From: Streptomyces termitum
GTDB lineage: Bacteria > Actinomycetota > Actinomycetes > Streptomycetales > Streptomycetaceae
DNA: 64,000 bases
Direction: 5' to 3'
NCBI RefSeq assembly: GCF_014650175.1
Contig: NZ_BMUL01000019.1
Span: 1-64,000, forward strand
Positions 52,411-60,297 of the stretch are shown here, one piece after another. The translations under genes and the position numbers were made by a program. How positions within the stretch are numbered: position 1 is the stretch's first letter; each line of letters opens with the position of its first letter. The notes under the pieces are model-generated. The model was given only the letters and a program-made list of their open reading frames with translations. It was not told the DNA's origin and did no database searches.

Positions 52411-53646
52411 TCACGGGCGCCAGAGGCCCTCCGGGCTCAGGCCGAGCAGCTCGATCGCGTTGCCGCGCACGATGCGCTCGACGGCGTCCGGGGCCAGGTG
52501 GCCCATCTGCGCCTCGCCGACCTCGCGGGACTTGGGCCAGGTCGAGTCCGAGTGCGGGTAGTCCGTCTCGTACAGCACGTTCCCGACGCCGATCGCGTCG
52601 AGGTTGCGCAGCCCGAAGGCGTCGTCGAAGAAGCAGCCGAAGACGTGCCCGGCGAAGAGCTCCGACGGCGGCCGGGTGACCTTGTCGGCGACGCCGCCCC
52701 AGGCCCGGTTCTCCTCCCAGACCACGTCCGCCCGCTCCAGGATGTACGGGATCCAGCCGATCTGGCCCTCCGCGTACATGATCCGCAGGTTCGGGAAGCG
52801 CTCGAACTTGCCGCTCATCAGCCAGTCGACCATCGAGAAGCAGCAGTTGGCGAAGGTGATCGTGGAGCCGACCGCCGGCGGGGCGTCCGCCGAGGTGGAC
52901 GGCATCCGGCTGGACGAGCCGATGTGCATGGCGATGACCGTGCCGGTCTCGTCGCAGGCCCGCAGGAAGGGGTCCCAGTGGTCGGTGTGGACCGAGGGGA
53001 GCCCGAGGTGCGGCGGGATCTCGGAGAAGGCGACCGCCCGGACGCCCCGGGCGGCGTTGCGCCGCACCTCGGCGGCGGCCAGCTCGGGGTCCCAGAGCGG
53101 GACGAGGGTGAGCGGGATCAGCCGGCCGTCCGCCTCGGGGCCGCACCACTCCTCGACCATCCAGTCGTTGTACGCGCGCACGCACAGCAGGCCAAGCTCG
53201 CGGTCGGACGCCTCGGTGAAGGTCTGGCCGCAGAAGCGCGGGAAGGTCGGGAAGCAGAGCGCGGACTGGACGTGGTTGACGTCCATGTCGGCGAGCCGGT
53301 CGGGGACGGAGAAGGAGCCCGGCCGCATCTGCTCGTAGGTGATGACTTCGAGGCGTATCTCGTCGCGGTCGTAGCCGACGGCGGTGTCGAGCCTGGTCAG
53401 CGGCCGGTGCAGGTCCTCGTAGACCCACCAGTCGCCGATCGGGCCGTCGTCGCCGGGGGCGCCCATGACGGGGGCGAACTTGCCGCCGAGGAAGGTCATC
53501 TCCTTCAGCGGGGCACGGACGATCCGGGGCCCGGTGTCGTGGTACCGGGACGGGAGCCGGTCGCGCCAGACGTGCGCGGGCTCCACCGTGTGGTCGTCCA
53601 CCGAGATGATCCTGGGGAAGGTCTCCTGGGTCTCCATGCCGTTCAC
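52411..53646 (-). CDS. Amidohydrolase_2 family protein
   Basis: The protein has about 411 residues. It begins IISVDDHTVEPAHVWRDRLP, the usual start of actinobacterial amidohydrolase_2 (PF04909) members. DDH replaces the common HxH metal motif, followed by MHIGSS and a catalytic-Asp segment, LYETDYPHSDSTWP. Members act as hydrolases or decarboxylases on ring-cleavage products. The start is a GTG (53646) or ATG (53637); no ribosome site is seen. One operator, CTGACGAACCGTCAG, lies 13 bp upstream of the GTG, so it shares the catabolic regulon. Reaction unknown. Confidence 0.85.
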   Translation of the reverse strand: MNGMETQETFPRIISVDDHTVEPAHVWRDRLPSRYHDTGPRIVRAPLKEMTFLGGKFAPVMGAPGDDGPIGDWWVYEDLHRPLTRLDTAVGYDRDEIRLEVITYEQMRPGSFSVPDRLADMDVNHVQSALCFPTFPRFCGQTFTEASDRELGLLCVRAYNDWMVEEWCGPEADGRLIPLTLVPLWDPELAAAEVRRNAARGVRAVAFSEIPPHLGLPSVHTDHWDPFLRACDETGTVIAMHIGSSSRMPSTSADAPPAVGSTITFANCCFSMVDWLMSGKFERFPNLRIMYAEGQIGWIPYILERADVVWEENRAWGGVADKVTRPPSELFAGHVFGCFFDDAFGLRNLDAIGVGNVLYETDYPHSDSTWPKSREVGEAQMGHLAPDAVERIVRGNAIELLGLSPEGLWRP

Positions 53647-53658
53647 GGTAGCGCTGAT

Positions 53659-53673
53659 CTGACGAACCGTCAG
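53659..53673. promoter_or_regulatory. CTGAC-N5-GTCAG operator, amidohydrolase promoter
   Basis: CTGACGAACCGTCAG has 6-bp arms and lies directly upstream of the leftward amidohydrolase gene. The SARP gene is divergent about 144 bp away. Confidence 0.7.
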
Positions 53674-53816
53674 CTACCGTGTCCCTTACGGGCTCGCGCG
53701 ACTTCTGTCCACCGCCCCGCCCCGGTTGTCCGCAAGGTCCCACCCGATGCTGACGCGCTCCCTCCGGACAGGGCAGACTGTCCAGGGCGATACCAGCGGT
53801 ACGGGCAGGGGGAGCC

Positions 53817-56800
53817 ATGGGGCAGGACAAGGGGCCGCGCGTCCCGACGCAGGGCCCCGGCCGGAACGGGGCCGGAGCGGAGGGCCGGGCAGGCGTGCCC
53901 CGGCAGCGCGGAACGGACCGGAGACCGGAACCGGAAGCGGAGCCTGGAGCGGAACCGGTGACGAGCACGGGAGCGGGTACGGAAGCGAGCGCGGGAGCGG
54001 GTACGGGGGCAGGAGCGGCGACAGTTTCCGCGGCTCCGGGTACCCCCGCGTCCGGGACCCCGGCCGCCGGGCTGCGGTTCGGCGTGCTCGGGCCCGTCCG
54101 GGCCTGGCGGGGGGACGAACCGCTGGCCACCGGGTCGCCCCAGCAGCGCGCCCTGCTCGCCGCCCTGCTCCTGCGCGGCGGCCGGACCGCCACCGCCGCC
54201 GAGCTCATCGACGCCCTCTGGGGCGAGGAACCGCCCTCCCAGGCGCTCGCCGCCCTGCGCACCTACGCCTCCCGGCTCCGCAAGGTCCTCGGCGCCGACG
54301 TCCTCGTCAGCGAGTCCGGCGGCTACGCCCTGCGGGCCGGCGACCTCGACCTGGCCCGCGCCCGCGCGCTGGCCGGGGAGGCCGAGAAGCTGCGGGCCGG
54401 CGGCGAGCGGACCGCCGCCCGCGCCCGGCTCGCCGACGCCCTCGACCTGTGGGAGGGCGAGGTCCTGGCCTCCGTCCCCGGGCCGTACGCCGAGGGCCAG
54501 CGGACCCGCCTGGAGGAGTGGCGGCTCACCCTCCTGGAGACCCGCCTCGACGTCGACCTGGAGATCGGCGCGCACGCCGAGGCCGTCTCCGAGCTGACCG
54601 CGCTGACCGCCGCGCACCCGCTGCGCGAGCGCCTGCGCGAACTGCTGATGCTCGCCCTCTACCGGGGCGGCCGGCAGGCCGAGGCGCTCGCCGTCTACGC
54701 CGACACCCGCCGCCTCCTCGCCGACGAGCTGGGCGTCGACCCCACGCCCGAACTCTCCCGGCTCCAGCGCCGCATCCTCCAGGGCGACACCGAACTCGCC
54801 CGCCCCGTCGAGGAGCAGGCCCCGGCCGCCGCGCCCCTGGCCCGGCCCGCCCAACTGCCCGCCACCGTGCCCGACTTCACCGGCCGGGCCGCCTTCGTCC
54901 GCGAGCTGGGCGCCCGGCTCTCCACCGCCGAGGGCTCCGTGATGGCCGTCTCCGCCCTCGCCGGCATCGGCGGCGTCGGCAAGACCACCCTCGCGGTGCA
55001 CGTCGCCCACGAGGCCCGGCGGCACTTCCCGGACGGGCAGCTGTACGTGGACCTCCAGGGCGCGGGCGCCCGGGCCGCCGCCCCGGAGACCGTCCTCGGC
55101 TCCTTCCTGCGCGCCCTCGGCACCCCCGACGCGGCCATCCCCGACTCCGTGCAGGAGCGGGCCGCGCTCTACCGCTCCACCCTCGACGGCCGCCGCGTCC
55201 TCGTCCTCCTCGACAACGCCCGGGACGCCGCCCAGATCCGCCCCCTGCTGCCCGGCACGGCGGGCTGCGCGGCCCTGGTGACCAGCCGCATCCGGATGGT
55301 CGACCTGGCCGGCGCGCACCTGGTGGACCTCGACGTGATGTCCCCCGAGGAGGCGCTCCAGCTCTTCACCCGGATCGTCGGCGCGGAGCGGGTGCGGGCC
55401 GAGCGGGAGGCGTCCCTGGACGTCGTCGCGGCCTGCGGCTTCCTGCCGCTGGCGATCCGCATCGCCGCCTCCCGGCTGGCCGCCCGCCGCACCTGGACGG
55501 TCTCGGTGCTGGCGGCGAAGCTGGCCGACGAGCGCCGCCGCCTCGACGAGCTCCAGGCGGGCGACCTCGCGGTCAAGGCGACCTTCGAACTCGGCTACGG
55601 CCAGCTGGAGCCGGCCCAGGCGCGCGCCTTCCGCCTCCTCGGCCTGGCCGACGGCCCCGACATCTCCCTGGCCGCCGCGGCGGCCGTCCTCGACCTGCCC
55701 CTGTGGGACACCGAAGACCTCCTGGAGGCCCTGGTCGACACGTCCCTCCTCGAATCGGCCGCGCCCGGCCGCTACCGCTACCACGACCTGGTGCGGCTGT
55801 ACGCGCGGGCGTGCGCCGACCGGGACGAGCACCCGCCGACGGAGAAGGAGGCGGCGCTCTCCCGGCTCCTCGACTTCTACCTGTCGACGGCGGCCCGGGT
55901 GTACGCCATCGAGCGCCCCGGCGACCGGCTGGTCGACCACCTGGAGCGGACCGCGTACGAGGGCCTGTCCTTCACCGACCGCCACGAGGCCCAGGACTGG
56001 CTGTACGCCGAGTCCCGCTGCCTCCTCTCCTGCGTCCGCCAGTCCGCCGCCGCCCCGGCGACCCTCCGCCGCGCCGTGGACCTCCTGTGGGCCTCCCTGG
56101 ACCTCGCCGAGTCGGGCACCGACTCCAAGGAGTACGAGGCGGTGGCGACGGTCCTGCGGGAGGCGGCCGTGCGCACCGGCGACGTCCGGGCCCAGGGCCG
56201 CGCTGCCATCACCCTGGCCTATGTGCACCAGCTCTCCGGCCGCTTCGACCTGGCGGGCGAGGAGGCCGGCCGGGCCCGCGCCCTCGCGACCGGCTCGCCC
56301 GATCCGCTCCCCCTGTGCTGGGCCTCCAACCTCCTCGGCGTGGTCGCCTTCTACCGGGCCCGCTACGAGGAGGCCGAGGAGCACCTGGTGCGGGCCATCG
56401 AGGACTTCCGGCGCTGCGAGGACCTCGCCGGGGAGGCCAGCGCCCTGTGCAACCAGTCGCGGGTCCACCTGGCGACCGGGCGGCCCGGCACGGCCGTGGC
56501 CTTCGCCCGGCGCGGCACCGAGATGTACGACGACCTCGGACACGCCCTCAAGGGGGCCAACGGCCGGTACGCGATGGGCATCGCGCTCACCGAGGGCGGG
56601 CGGCTCTCCGACGCCTCGCACTGCCTGCGGGAGGCGCTCACCACCTTCACGGACAGCAGGCAGCGGCTGTGGCAGGGCATGACCCTGTTCCGCCTCGCCG
56701 AGGTGGACATCGCCGACCGGGAGTACGCCCGGGCCGCCTCCAACGCCGAGACGGCCCTCACCGTGCTGCGGGACGTCGGCGGCGAGTGGCGGCGCGGCAA

Positions 56801-56954
56801 GGTCCTCATGGTGCTGGGGCACGCCCTGCGCGGCATCGGCCAGCAGGGCCGCGCGGTGGTGTGCTGGCAGGACGCCCTGGCCATATTCGAGGCCACCCGG
56901 TCGCCGGAGGCGGCGGAGGTGCGCGAGCTCCTGACGCGCTGTCCGGCGGGCTGA
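53817..56954 (+). CDS. SARP-NB-ARC-TPR regulator (AfsR-like)
   Basis: The 1045-residue protein starts at an ATG after GGGGGAG. Residues ~1-85 are a disordered Gly/Ala/Thr/Pro-rich tail. Next comes an OmpR-type winged helix (FGVLGPVRAW, TYASRLRKVLG; ~87-170) and a bacterial transcriptional activator domain (~175-325), together the SARP module. An NB-ARC ATPase follows with Walker A AGIGGVGKTTLA (~382) and RVLVLLDNARDAA. The C-terminus is a TPR-like helical sensor (from ~700). AfsR-type proteins bind direct repeats at target promoters and can be phosphorylated. It is followed by two small genes with shared NVHIT/NVHVT motifs, and direct repeats of SARP type lie just after its stop. The signal it senses is unknown. 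Confidence 0.93.
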   Translation: MGQDKGPRVPTQGPGRNGAGAEGRAGVPRQRGTDRRPEPEAEPGAEPVTSTGAGTEASAGAGTGAGAATVSAAPGTPASGTPAAGLRFGVLGPVRAWRGDEPLATGSPQQRALLAALLLRGGRTATAAELIDALWGEEPPSQALAALRTYASRLRKVLGADVLVSESGGYALRAGDLDLARARALAGEAEKLRAGGERTAARARLADALDLWEGEVLASVPGPYAEGQRTRLEEWRLTLLETRLDVDLEIGAHAEAVSELTALTAAHPLRERLRELLMLALYRGGRQAEALAVYADTRRLLADELGVDPTPELSRLQRRILQGDTELARPVEEQAPAAAPLARPAQLPATVPDFTGRAAFVRELGARLSTAEGSVMAVSALAGIGGVGKTTLAVHVAHEARRHFPDGQLYVDLQGAGARAAAPETVLGSFLRALGTPDAAIPDSVQERAALYRSTLDGRRVLVLLDNARDAAQIRPLLPGTAGCAALVTSRIRMVDLAGAHLVDLDVMSPEEALQLFTRIVGAERVRAEREASLDVVAACGFLPLAIRIAASRLAARRTWTVSVLAAKLADERRRLDELQAGDLAVKATFELGYGQLEPAQARAFRLLGLADGPDISLAAAAAVLDLPLWDTEDLLEALVDTSLLESAAPGRYRYHDLVRLYARACADRDEHPPTEKEAALSRLLDFYLSTAARVYAIERPGDRLVDHLERTAYEGLSFTDRHEAQDWLYAESRCLLSCVRQSAAAPATLRRAVDLLWASLDLAESGTDSKEYEAVATVLREAAVRTGDVRAQGRAAITLAYVHQLSGRFDLAGEEAGRARALATGSPDPLPLCWASNLLGVVAFYRARYEEAEEHLVRAIEDFRRCEDLAGEASALCNQSRVHLATGRPGTAVAFARRGTEMYDDLGHALKGANGRYAMGIALTEGGRLSDASHCLREALTTFTDSRQRLWQGMTLFRLAEVDIADREYARAASNAETALTVLRDVGGEWRRGKVLMVLGHALRGIGQQGRAVVCWQDALAIFEATRSPEAAEVRELLTRCPAG

Positions 56955-56971
56955 TCCCGCCCGGGCTGCGC

Positions 56972-56993
56972 GTTCATCGTTCGTTTATCGCAC
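56972..56993 (+). promoter_or_regulatory. 11-nt direct repeats, SARP/PHO-box-like site
   Basis: GTTCATCGTTC is followed at once by GTTTATCGCAC, so two heptamer-like units (GTTCATC/GTTTATC) are 11 bp apart. This matches the usual spacing of SARP and PhoP boxes. A CATGCT hexamer 9 bp after the second heptamer could be the -10 of the downstream repeat-protein gene. Confidence 0.55.
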
Positions 56994-57172
56994 CGCGCCA
57001 TGCTTCACTCATCGATCCGTCGCGTCGGGGGGCAGACGGGTCAGCGGTAGGAACGTCACCCCGACCCACTAGGGTGATCGGCCCTGCTTCGGGTCACGTC
57101 CGGCTGTCCGTTGGGGGAAGCAGCCGGACGTGGCCCAGAGACCCACCTGCCGAACGATCGAGGAGAGTTGCC

Positions 57173-57403
57173 ATGAGCGACGAGCAGAGCGTCAACCCGG
57201 CGAACGTGCACATCACGGGCGAGCCCGCCACCGCCGGTCTGGAGACCAAGAACGTCCACATCACGGACACCGAGGCCACCGACGCGATAGCCGAGAAGAT
57301 CGGCATCAAGAACGTGCACATCACCGGCGAGCCGGCCACCGCGGGCGAGGGCACCACCGCCCCCCTCGGCAACGTGCACATCACGTCCGAGCCGGCCAAG
57401 TAG
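57173..57403 (+). CDS. 76-aa protein with four NVHIT repeats (AfsS-like position)
   Basis: The 76-residue protein has AGGAG 7 bp before its ATG. It carries NVHIT at 11-15, 27-31, 47-51 and 67-71; repeats 1 and 3 share NVHITGEPATAG. It is acidic, without a signal peptide, cysteine or hydrophobic core, so it is probably cytoplasmic and partly disordered. In S. coelicolor the SARP gene afsR is followed by afsS, which codes for a 63-aa protein with tandem repeats that activates antibiotic production. This gene has the same position and general form, but direct homology is not shown. The 11-nt direct repeats upstream fit control by the neighbouring SARP protein. A multicopy peptide precursor is another possibility. 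Confidence 0.75.
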   Translation: MSDEQSVNPANVHITGEPATAGLETKNVHITDTEATDAIAEKIGIKNVHITGEPATAGEGTTAPLGNVHITSEPAK

Positions 57404-57710
57404 ACCATTCCCGACGGGGAGAACGGCACCGGCGGCGACTTCGGGGGAGCCGCCGGGGCCGTCCGGAGGAGGTCCGGTCGACGGGGGAGCGCACGGTCCC
57501 GGGGGACACCGGGGCGGAACCAGGGGGGATCCGCCCGGTGCGGGCCGCGCGCGACGCGATCGGACCACCGAGAGGAGGGGCCGGGCGACAGCCCGGCCCC
57601 TCCCGCGTGTGCGCGCCACCTGACGAAGTAGACCGCTCCGGTTCGCGGGGCGCGTACGCCACCGCGATGATCGTTCCGCCCGCTCGTCCCGATGTCCCGA
57701 GGAGTCCGCC
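57404..57710. other. 307-bp gap between the two NVHIT/NVHVT genes
   Basis: No gene is supported. It holds the terminator hairpin at 57574-57603; after it there is about 107 bp that must carry the promoter of the 41-aa gene, if that gene has its own. Confidence 0.45.
57574..57603 (+). terminator. Hairpin between the two small genes
   Basis: A 13-bp stem (57574-57586 with 57591-57603) has a GACA loop. It should separate the 76-aa gene from the 41-aa gene. Confidence 0.7.
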
Positions 57711-57836
57711 ATGCGCGCCACGAAGCGCCTCTTCGCCCTCGCGGCCGTCGCCGCCGCCCTCACCCTCGGCGTCGCGGCCCCCGCCTCCGCCAACGTCCAC
57801 GTGACCGGCACCGTCTCCTCCGGCTGGGGCAGCTGA
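57711..57836 (+). CDS. 41-aa secreted peptide precursor with NVHVTG mature start
   Basis: The frame has GAGGAG 7 bp upstream of its ATG. The product is a 41-residue preprotein: MRATKRLFALAAVAAALTLG is a signal-peptide core and the cleavage motif APASA ends at residue 27. Cleavage there gives a 14-residue peptide, NVHVTGTVSSGWGS. Its first residues match the NVHIT repeats of the 76-aa protein encoded 307 bp upstream. It may be an extracellular signal or pheromone for the SARP-TPR regulator. It could also be a small surface protein. No cysteine is present. Confidence 0.7.
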   Translation: MRATKRLFALAAVAAALTLGVAAPASANVHVTGTVSSGWGS

Positions 57837-57852
57837 ATCCGGTGGGCGCCGC

Positions 57853-58521
57853 CTAGTTCCGGGCGTAGGAGCCCAGGCCGACGAGGCAGTAGACGTACTC
57901 GTTGATGGTGGTGCCGTTCATCGTGTAGCGGTGCGAGAAGGCGTACTCGGTCTTCGGGTTGGCGCCGCACTTGTTCATGTCGGACGTGAACGGGAAGGTC
58001 TGGATGACCTTGTAGTGGGCGTCGGCGGCCGAGCAGGAGACCTCGTCGACGCCGCTGACGCTCTGCGCGGTCTCGGAGTCGGGGAGCGTGCCGTTGAGGC
58101 AGGTGCCCTTCTCGTACGGGTCGGGCTCCTCCCGCGTGGGGGTGCCGCCGGTGCCGGGGAGGTCCAGGTCGAGGCTGGGGAAGGGCGAGACCGAGAAGGT
58201 GGGGACGACGGGCCGCGCGATGTCGGGGTTCTCCTTCTCGCCGCTGCCGAAGAAGTGGACGCCGGCCGCGATGGCGCCGATGACGGCGAGCGGGACGAGG
58301 CAGCCCGCCAGGCCGGACGTGCCGGAGCGCGCGGCCTGCGGGGCGGTGACGGTGATCCGGAGCAGGACGGTCGCGTCGCCGGCCTGCGCGCGGACGAGGT
58401 CGCCGTGGCGGCAGGGCGGGATCCTGAGCTGGGTGCGGCCGGTGGGCAGGTCGATCGGGATGACGACGCCGGTGGCGGCCTGTTGCGGGGTGAGGGCGAG
58501 GGGGATCTCCTGCGTGGACAC
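57853..58521 (-). CDS. Single-pass membrane protein of unknown function
   Basis: The 222-residue protein starts at a GTG with GAGGAG upstream. Residues 1-~70 form a compact beta-rich cytoplasmic domain (IPLALTPQQAATGVVIPIDL, GDLVRAQAGDATVLLRI), one membrane helix (LVPLAVIGAIAAGVHFFG) follows, then a Pro/Ser linker and an extracellular domain with four cysteines (GTCLNG, VSCSA, NKCG, YCLVG). The outer domain resembles small Streptomyces lipoprotein-type domains of unknown role. It is convergent with the secreted-peptide gene across 16 bp, so it could be its receptor or be unrelated; nothing in the sequence decides this. Confidence 0.7.
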   Translation of the reverse strand: MSTQEIPLALTPQQAATGVVIPIDLPTGRTQLRIPPCRHGDLVRAQAGDATVLLRITVTAPQAARSGTSGLAGCLVPLAVIGAIAAGVHFFGSGEKENPDIARPVVPTFSVSPFPSLDLDLPGTGGTPTREEPDPYEKGTCLNGTLPDSETAQSVSGVDEVSCSAADAHYKVIQTFPFTSDMNKCGANPKTEYAFSHRYTMNGTTINEYVYCLVGLGSYARN

Positions 58522-58656
58522 TGCTGCTCCTCGGAGGGGGCTCGGAGGGGGCGGCGCGGCGGCGGGCGCCGCGCCGGGGGCGCCCCGGGGGCGTCCGCTG
58601 CCCTATGACGTGTACACGCACTCTCCCGGTTGCGTCCCGCGCGCCCCGGGAAGACC

Positions 58657-60207
58657 TCAACTCCGTTTGCGCAGCTCGCCCTTGACGACCTTCCCGCCGG
58701 CGTTGCGCGGGAGCTCGGGCACGAATTCGACCTGCCGGGGCACCTTGTAGTTGGCCATCTCCCGCCGCGACCAGGCGATCAGGTCGTCGGCGGTGAGCCG
58801 CGCGCCCGGCCGCCGGACCGCGAACGCCTTGCCGACCTCGCCGAGCCGGGGGTCGGGGACGCCGACGACGGCGACGTCGGCGATGTCCGGGTGGAGGCCG
58901 AGGAGTTGCTCGATCTCGGCCGGGTAGGCGTTGAAGCCGCCGACGATGAACATGTCCTTGAGCCGGTCGGTGATGCGGAGGTTGCCCGCCTCGTCGAGGA
59001 CGCCGACGTCGCCGGTGCGCAGCCATCCTTCGGCGTCGACCGCCTCGGCGGTGGCGGCCTCGTCCTCGAAGTAGCCGCGCATCACGTTGTGCCCCCGGAC
59101 CAGGACCTCGCCGGTGGCGGAGATCCGGACCTCGGTGCCGGGGACGGGGCGGCCGGAGGTGGTGGCGACGGTCTCGGCGGGGTCGCCCCGGCGGCACATG
59201 GTGACGAGGCCGCTCGCCTCGGAGAGGCCGTAGGCGGTGAGGACGGTGCCGACGCCGAGTTCGGAGCGGAGCCGTTCGACGAGGAGGAGCGGGACGACGG
59301 CCGCGCCGGTGACGACGAGGCGGAGGCTGGACAGGTCGTGGGCGGCGCGGGCCGGGTGGTCCAGGAGCGACTGGTGGAGGGTGGGCGGGCCGGGCAGGAC
59401 GGTGATCCGCTCGGCGGCGATGTTGGCGAGGACGGTGTCGACGGCGAAGACGGACTGGGGCACGATCACCGCGCCGCGCATGAGGCAGGCGAGGACGCCG
59501 GCCTTGTAGCCGAAGGTGTGGAAGAAGGGGTTGACGATCAGGTAGCGGTCGCCTTCGGCGAGTCCGGCGATGTCGGCCCAGTCGTGGTAGCAGCGCAGGG
59601 TCTGGGCGTGGGTGATGACGGCGCCCTTGGGGCGGCCGGTGGTGCCGGAGGTGTAGACGACGTCGGAGGGGCTGTCGGGGTCGACGGCGTCGGCGCGGGC
59701 CCGGACCCGGTCGGCGGGGATCCGGTCGCCCTCGGCGAGGAACTCCTTCCAGGTGGTCCACTCGGCCTCGTCGGGGGCGGTGTCGCCGAGGACGACGGTC
59801 CGCTCCAGGTGCGGCAGGGGGACCCCGGCGCGGCGCAGCGAGGCGACGTAGGAGGTGCCGAGGAAGGTGCCGGTGACGAAGAGGAGGCGGGCCCGGGAGC
59901 GGGCGAGGACGTCGGCGGCCTCGGTGCCCTTGAAGCGGGTGTTGAGGGGGACGAGGACGGCTCCGGCGGTGACCGCGCCGAGGGCGGCGGTGATCCAGTC
60001 GAGGCTGTTGGGCGCCCAGAGGGCGACCCGGTCGCCGGTGCGGACGCCGGCGGCGATACAGGCGGCGGCGGCCCGTTCGACGCGGGCGGCGAGTTCGGCG
60101 TACGAGACGCGGACGCGGCCGTCGGCGACGGCCTCCCGTTCGCCGTACCGCAGTGCCGCCGCCCGGACGAGTCCGGGGATGGTGCCCCACTCCAGGTCTC
60201 CGCGCAT
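58657..60207 (-). CDS. Acyl-CoA synthetase (FadD3-like)
   Basis: The 516-residue ANL-family adenylating enzyme starts at an ATG with GGAGG upstream. It has the P-loop YTSGTTGRPKGA, AYGLSEASG, the hinge RTGDVG and the catalytic Lys in RNAGGKVVKGELRK. It activates a carboxylic acid to its CoA ester. The pattern (VVYTSGTTG, NPFFHTFGYKAG, MRGYFEDEAATAEAV) resembles actinobacterial FadD3-type ligases for steroid ring or other cyclic acids, but the substrate is not proven. It is divergent from the Ltp2-like operon; two operators lie in the 90 bp between them. Confidence 0.9.
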   Translation of the reverse strand: MRGDLEWGTIPGLVRAAALRYGEREAVADGRVRVSYAELAARVERAAAACIAAGVRTGDRVALWAPNSLDWITAALGAVTAGAVLVPLNTRFKGTEAADVLARSRARLLFVTGTFLGTSYVASLRRAGVPLPHLERTVVLGDTAPDEAEWTTWKEFLAEGDRIPADRVRARADAVDPDSPSDVVYTSGTTGRPKGAVITHAQTLRCYHDWADIAGLAEGDRYLIVNPFFHTFGYKAGVLACLMRGAVIVPQSVFAVDTVLANIAAERITVLPGPPTLHQSLLDHPARAAHDLSSLRLVVTGAAVVPLLLVERLRSELGVGTVLTAYGLSEASGLVTMCRRGDPAETVATTSGRPVPGTEVRISATGEVLVRGHNVMRGYFEDEAATAEAVDAEGWLRTGDVGVLDEAGNLRITDRLKDMFIVGGFNAYPAEIEQLLGLHPDIADVAVVGVPDPRLGEVGKAFAVRRPGARLTADDLIAWSRREMANYKVPRQVEFVPELPRNAGGKVVKGELRKRS

Positions 60208-60230
60208 CGCTTCCTCCGCCCTCCCGTTAG

Positions 60231-60245
60231 CTGACTATCCGTCAG
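60231..60245. promoter_or_regulatory. CTGAC-N5-GTCAG operator 1, fadD/ltp promoter
   Basis: CTGACTATCCGTCAG lies 23 bp upstream of the leftward ligase gene. Confidence 0.7.
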
Positions 60246-60257
60246 ATTAGTTGTAGC

Positions 60258-60272
60258 CTGACGCGCTGTCAG
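60258..60272. promoter_or_regulatory. CTGAC-N5-GTCAG operator 2, fadD/ltp promoter
   Basis: CTGACGCGCTGTCAG lies 25 bp upstream of the thiolase-like gene. Its centre is 27 bp from that of operator 1. Confidence 0.7.
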
Positions 60273-60297
60273 CAGTGCTGCCCCATGAGGAGGTCCG

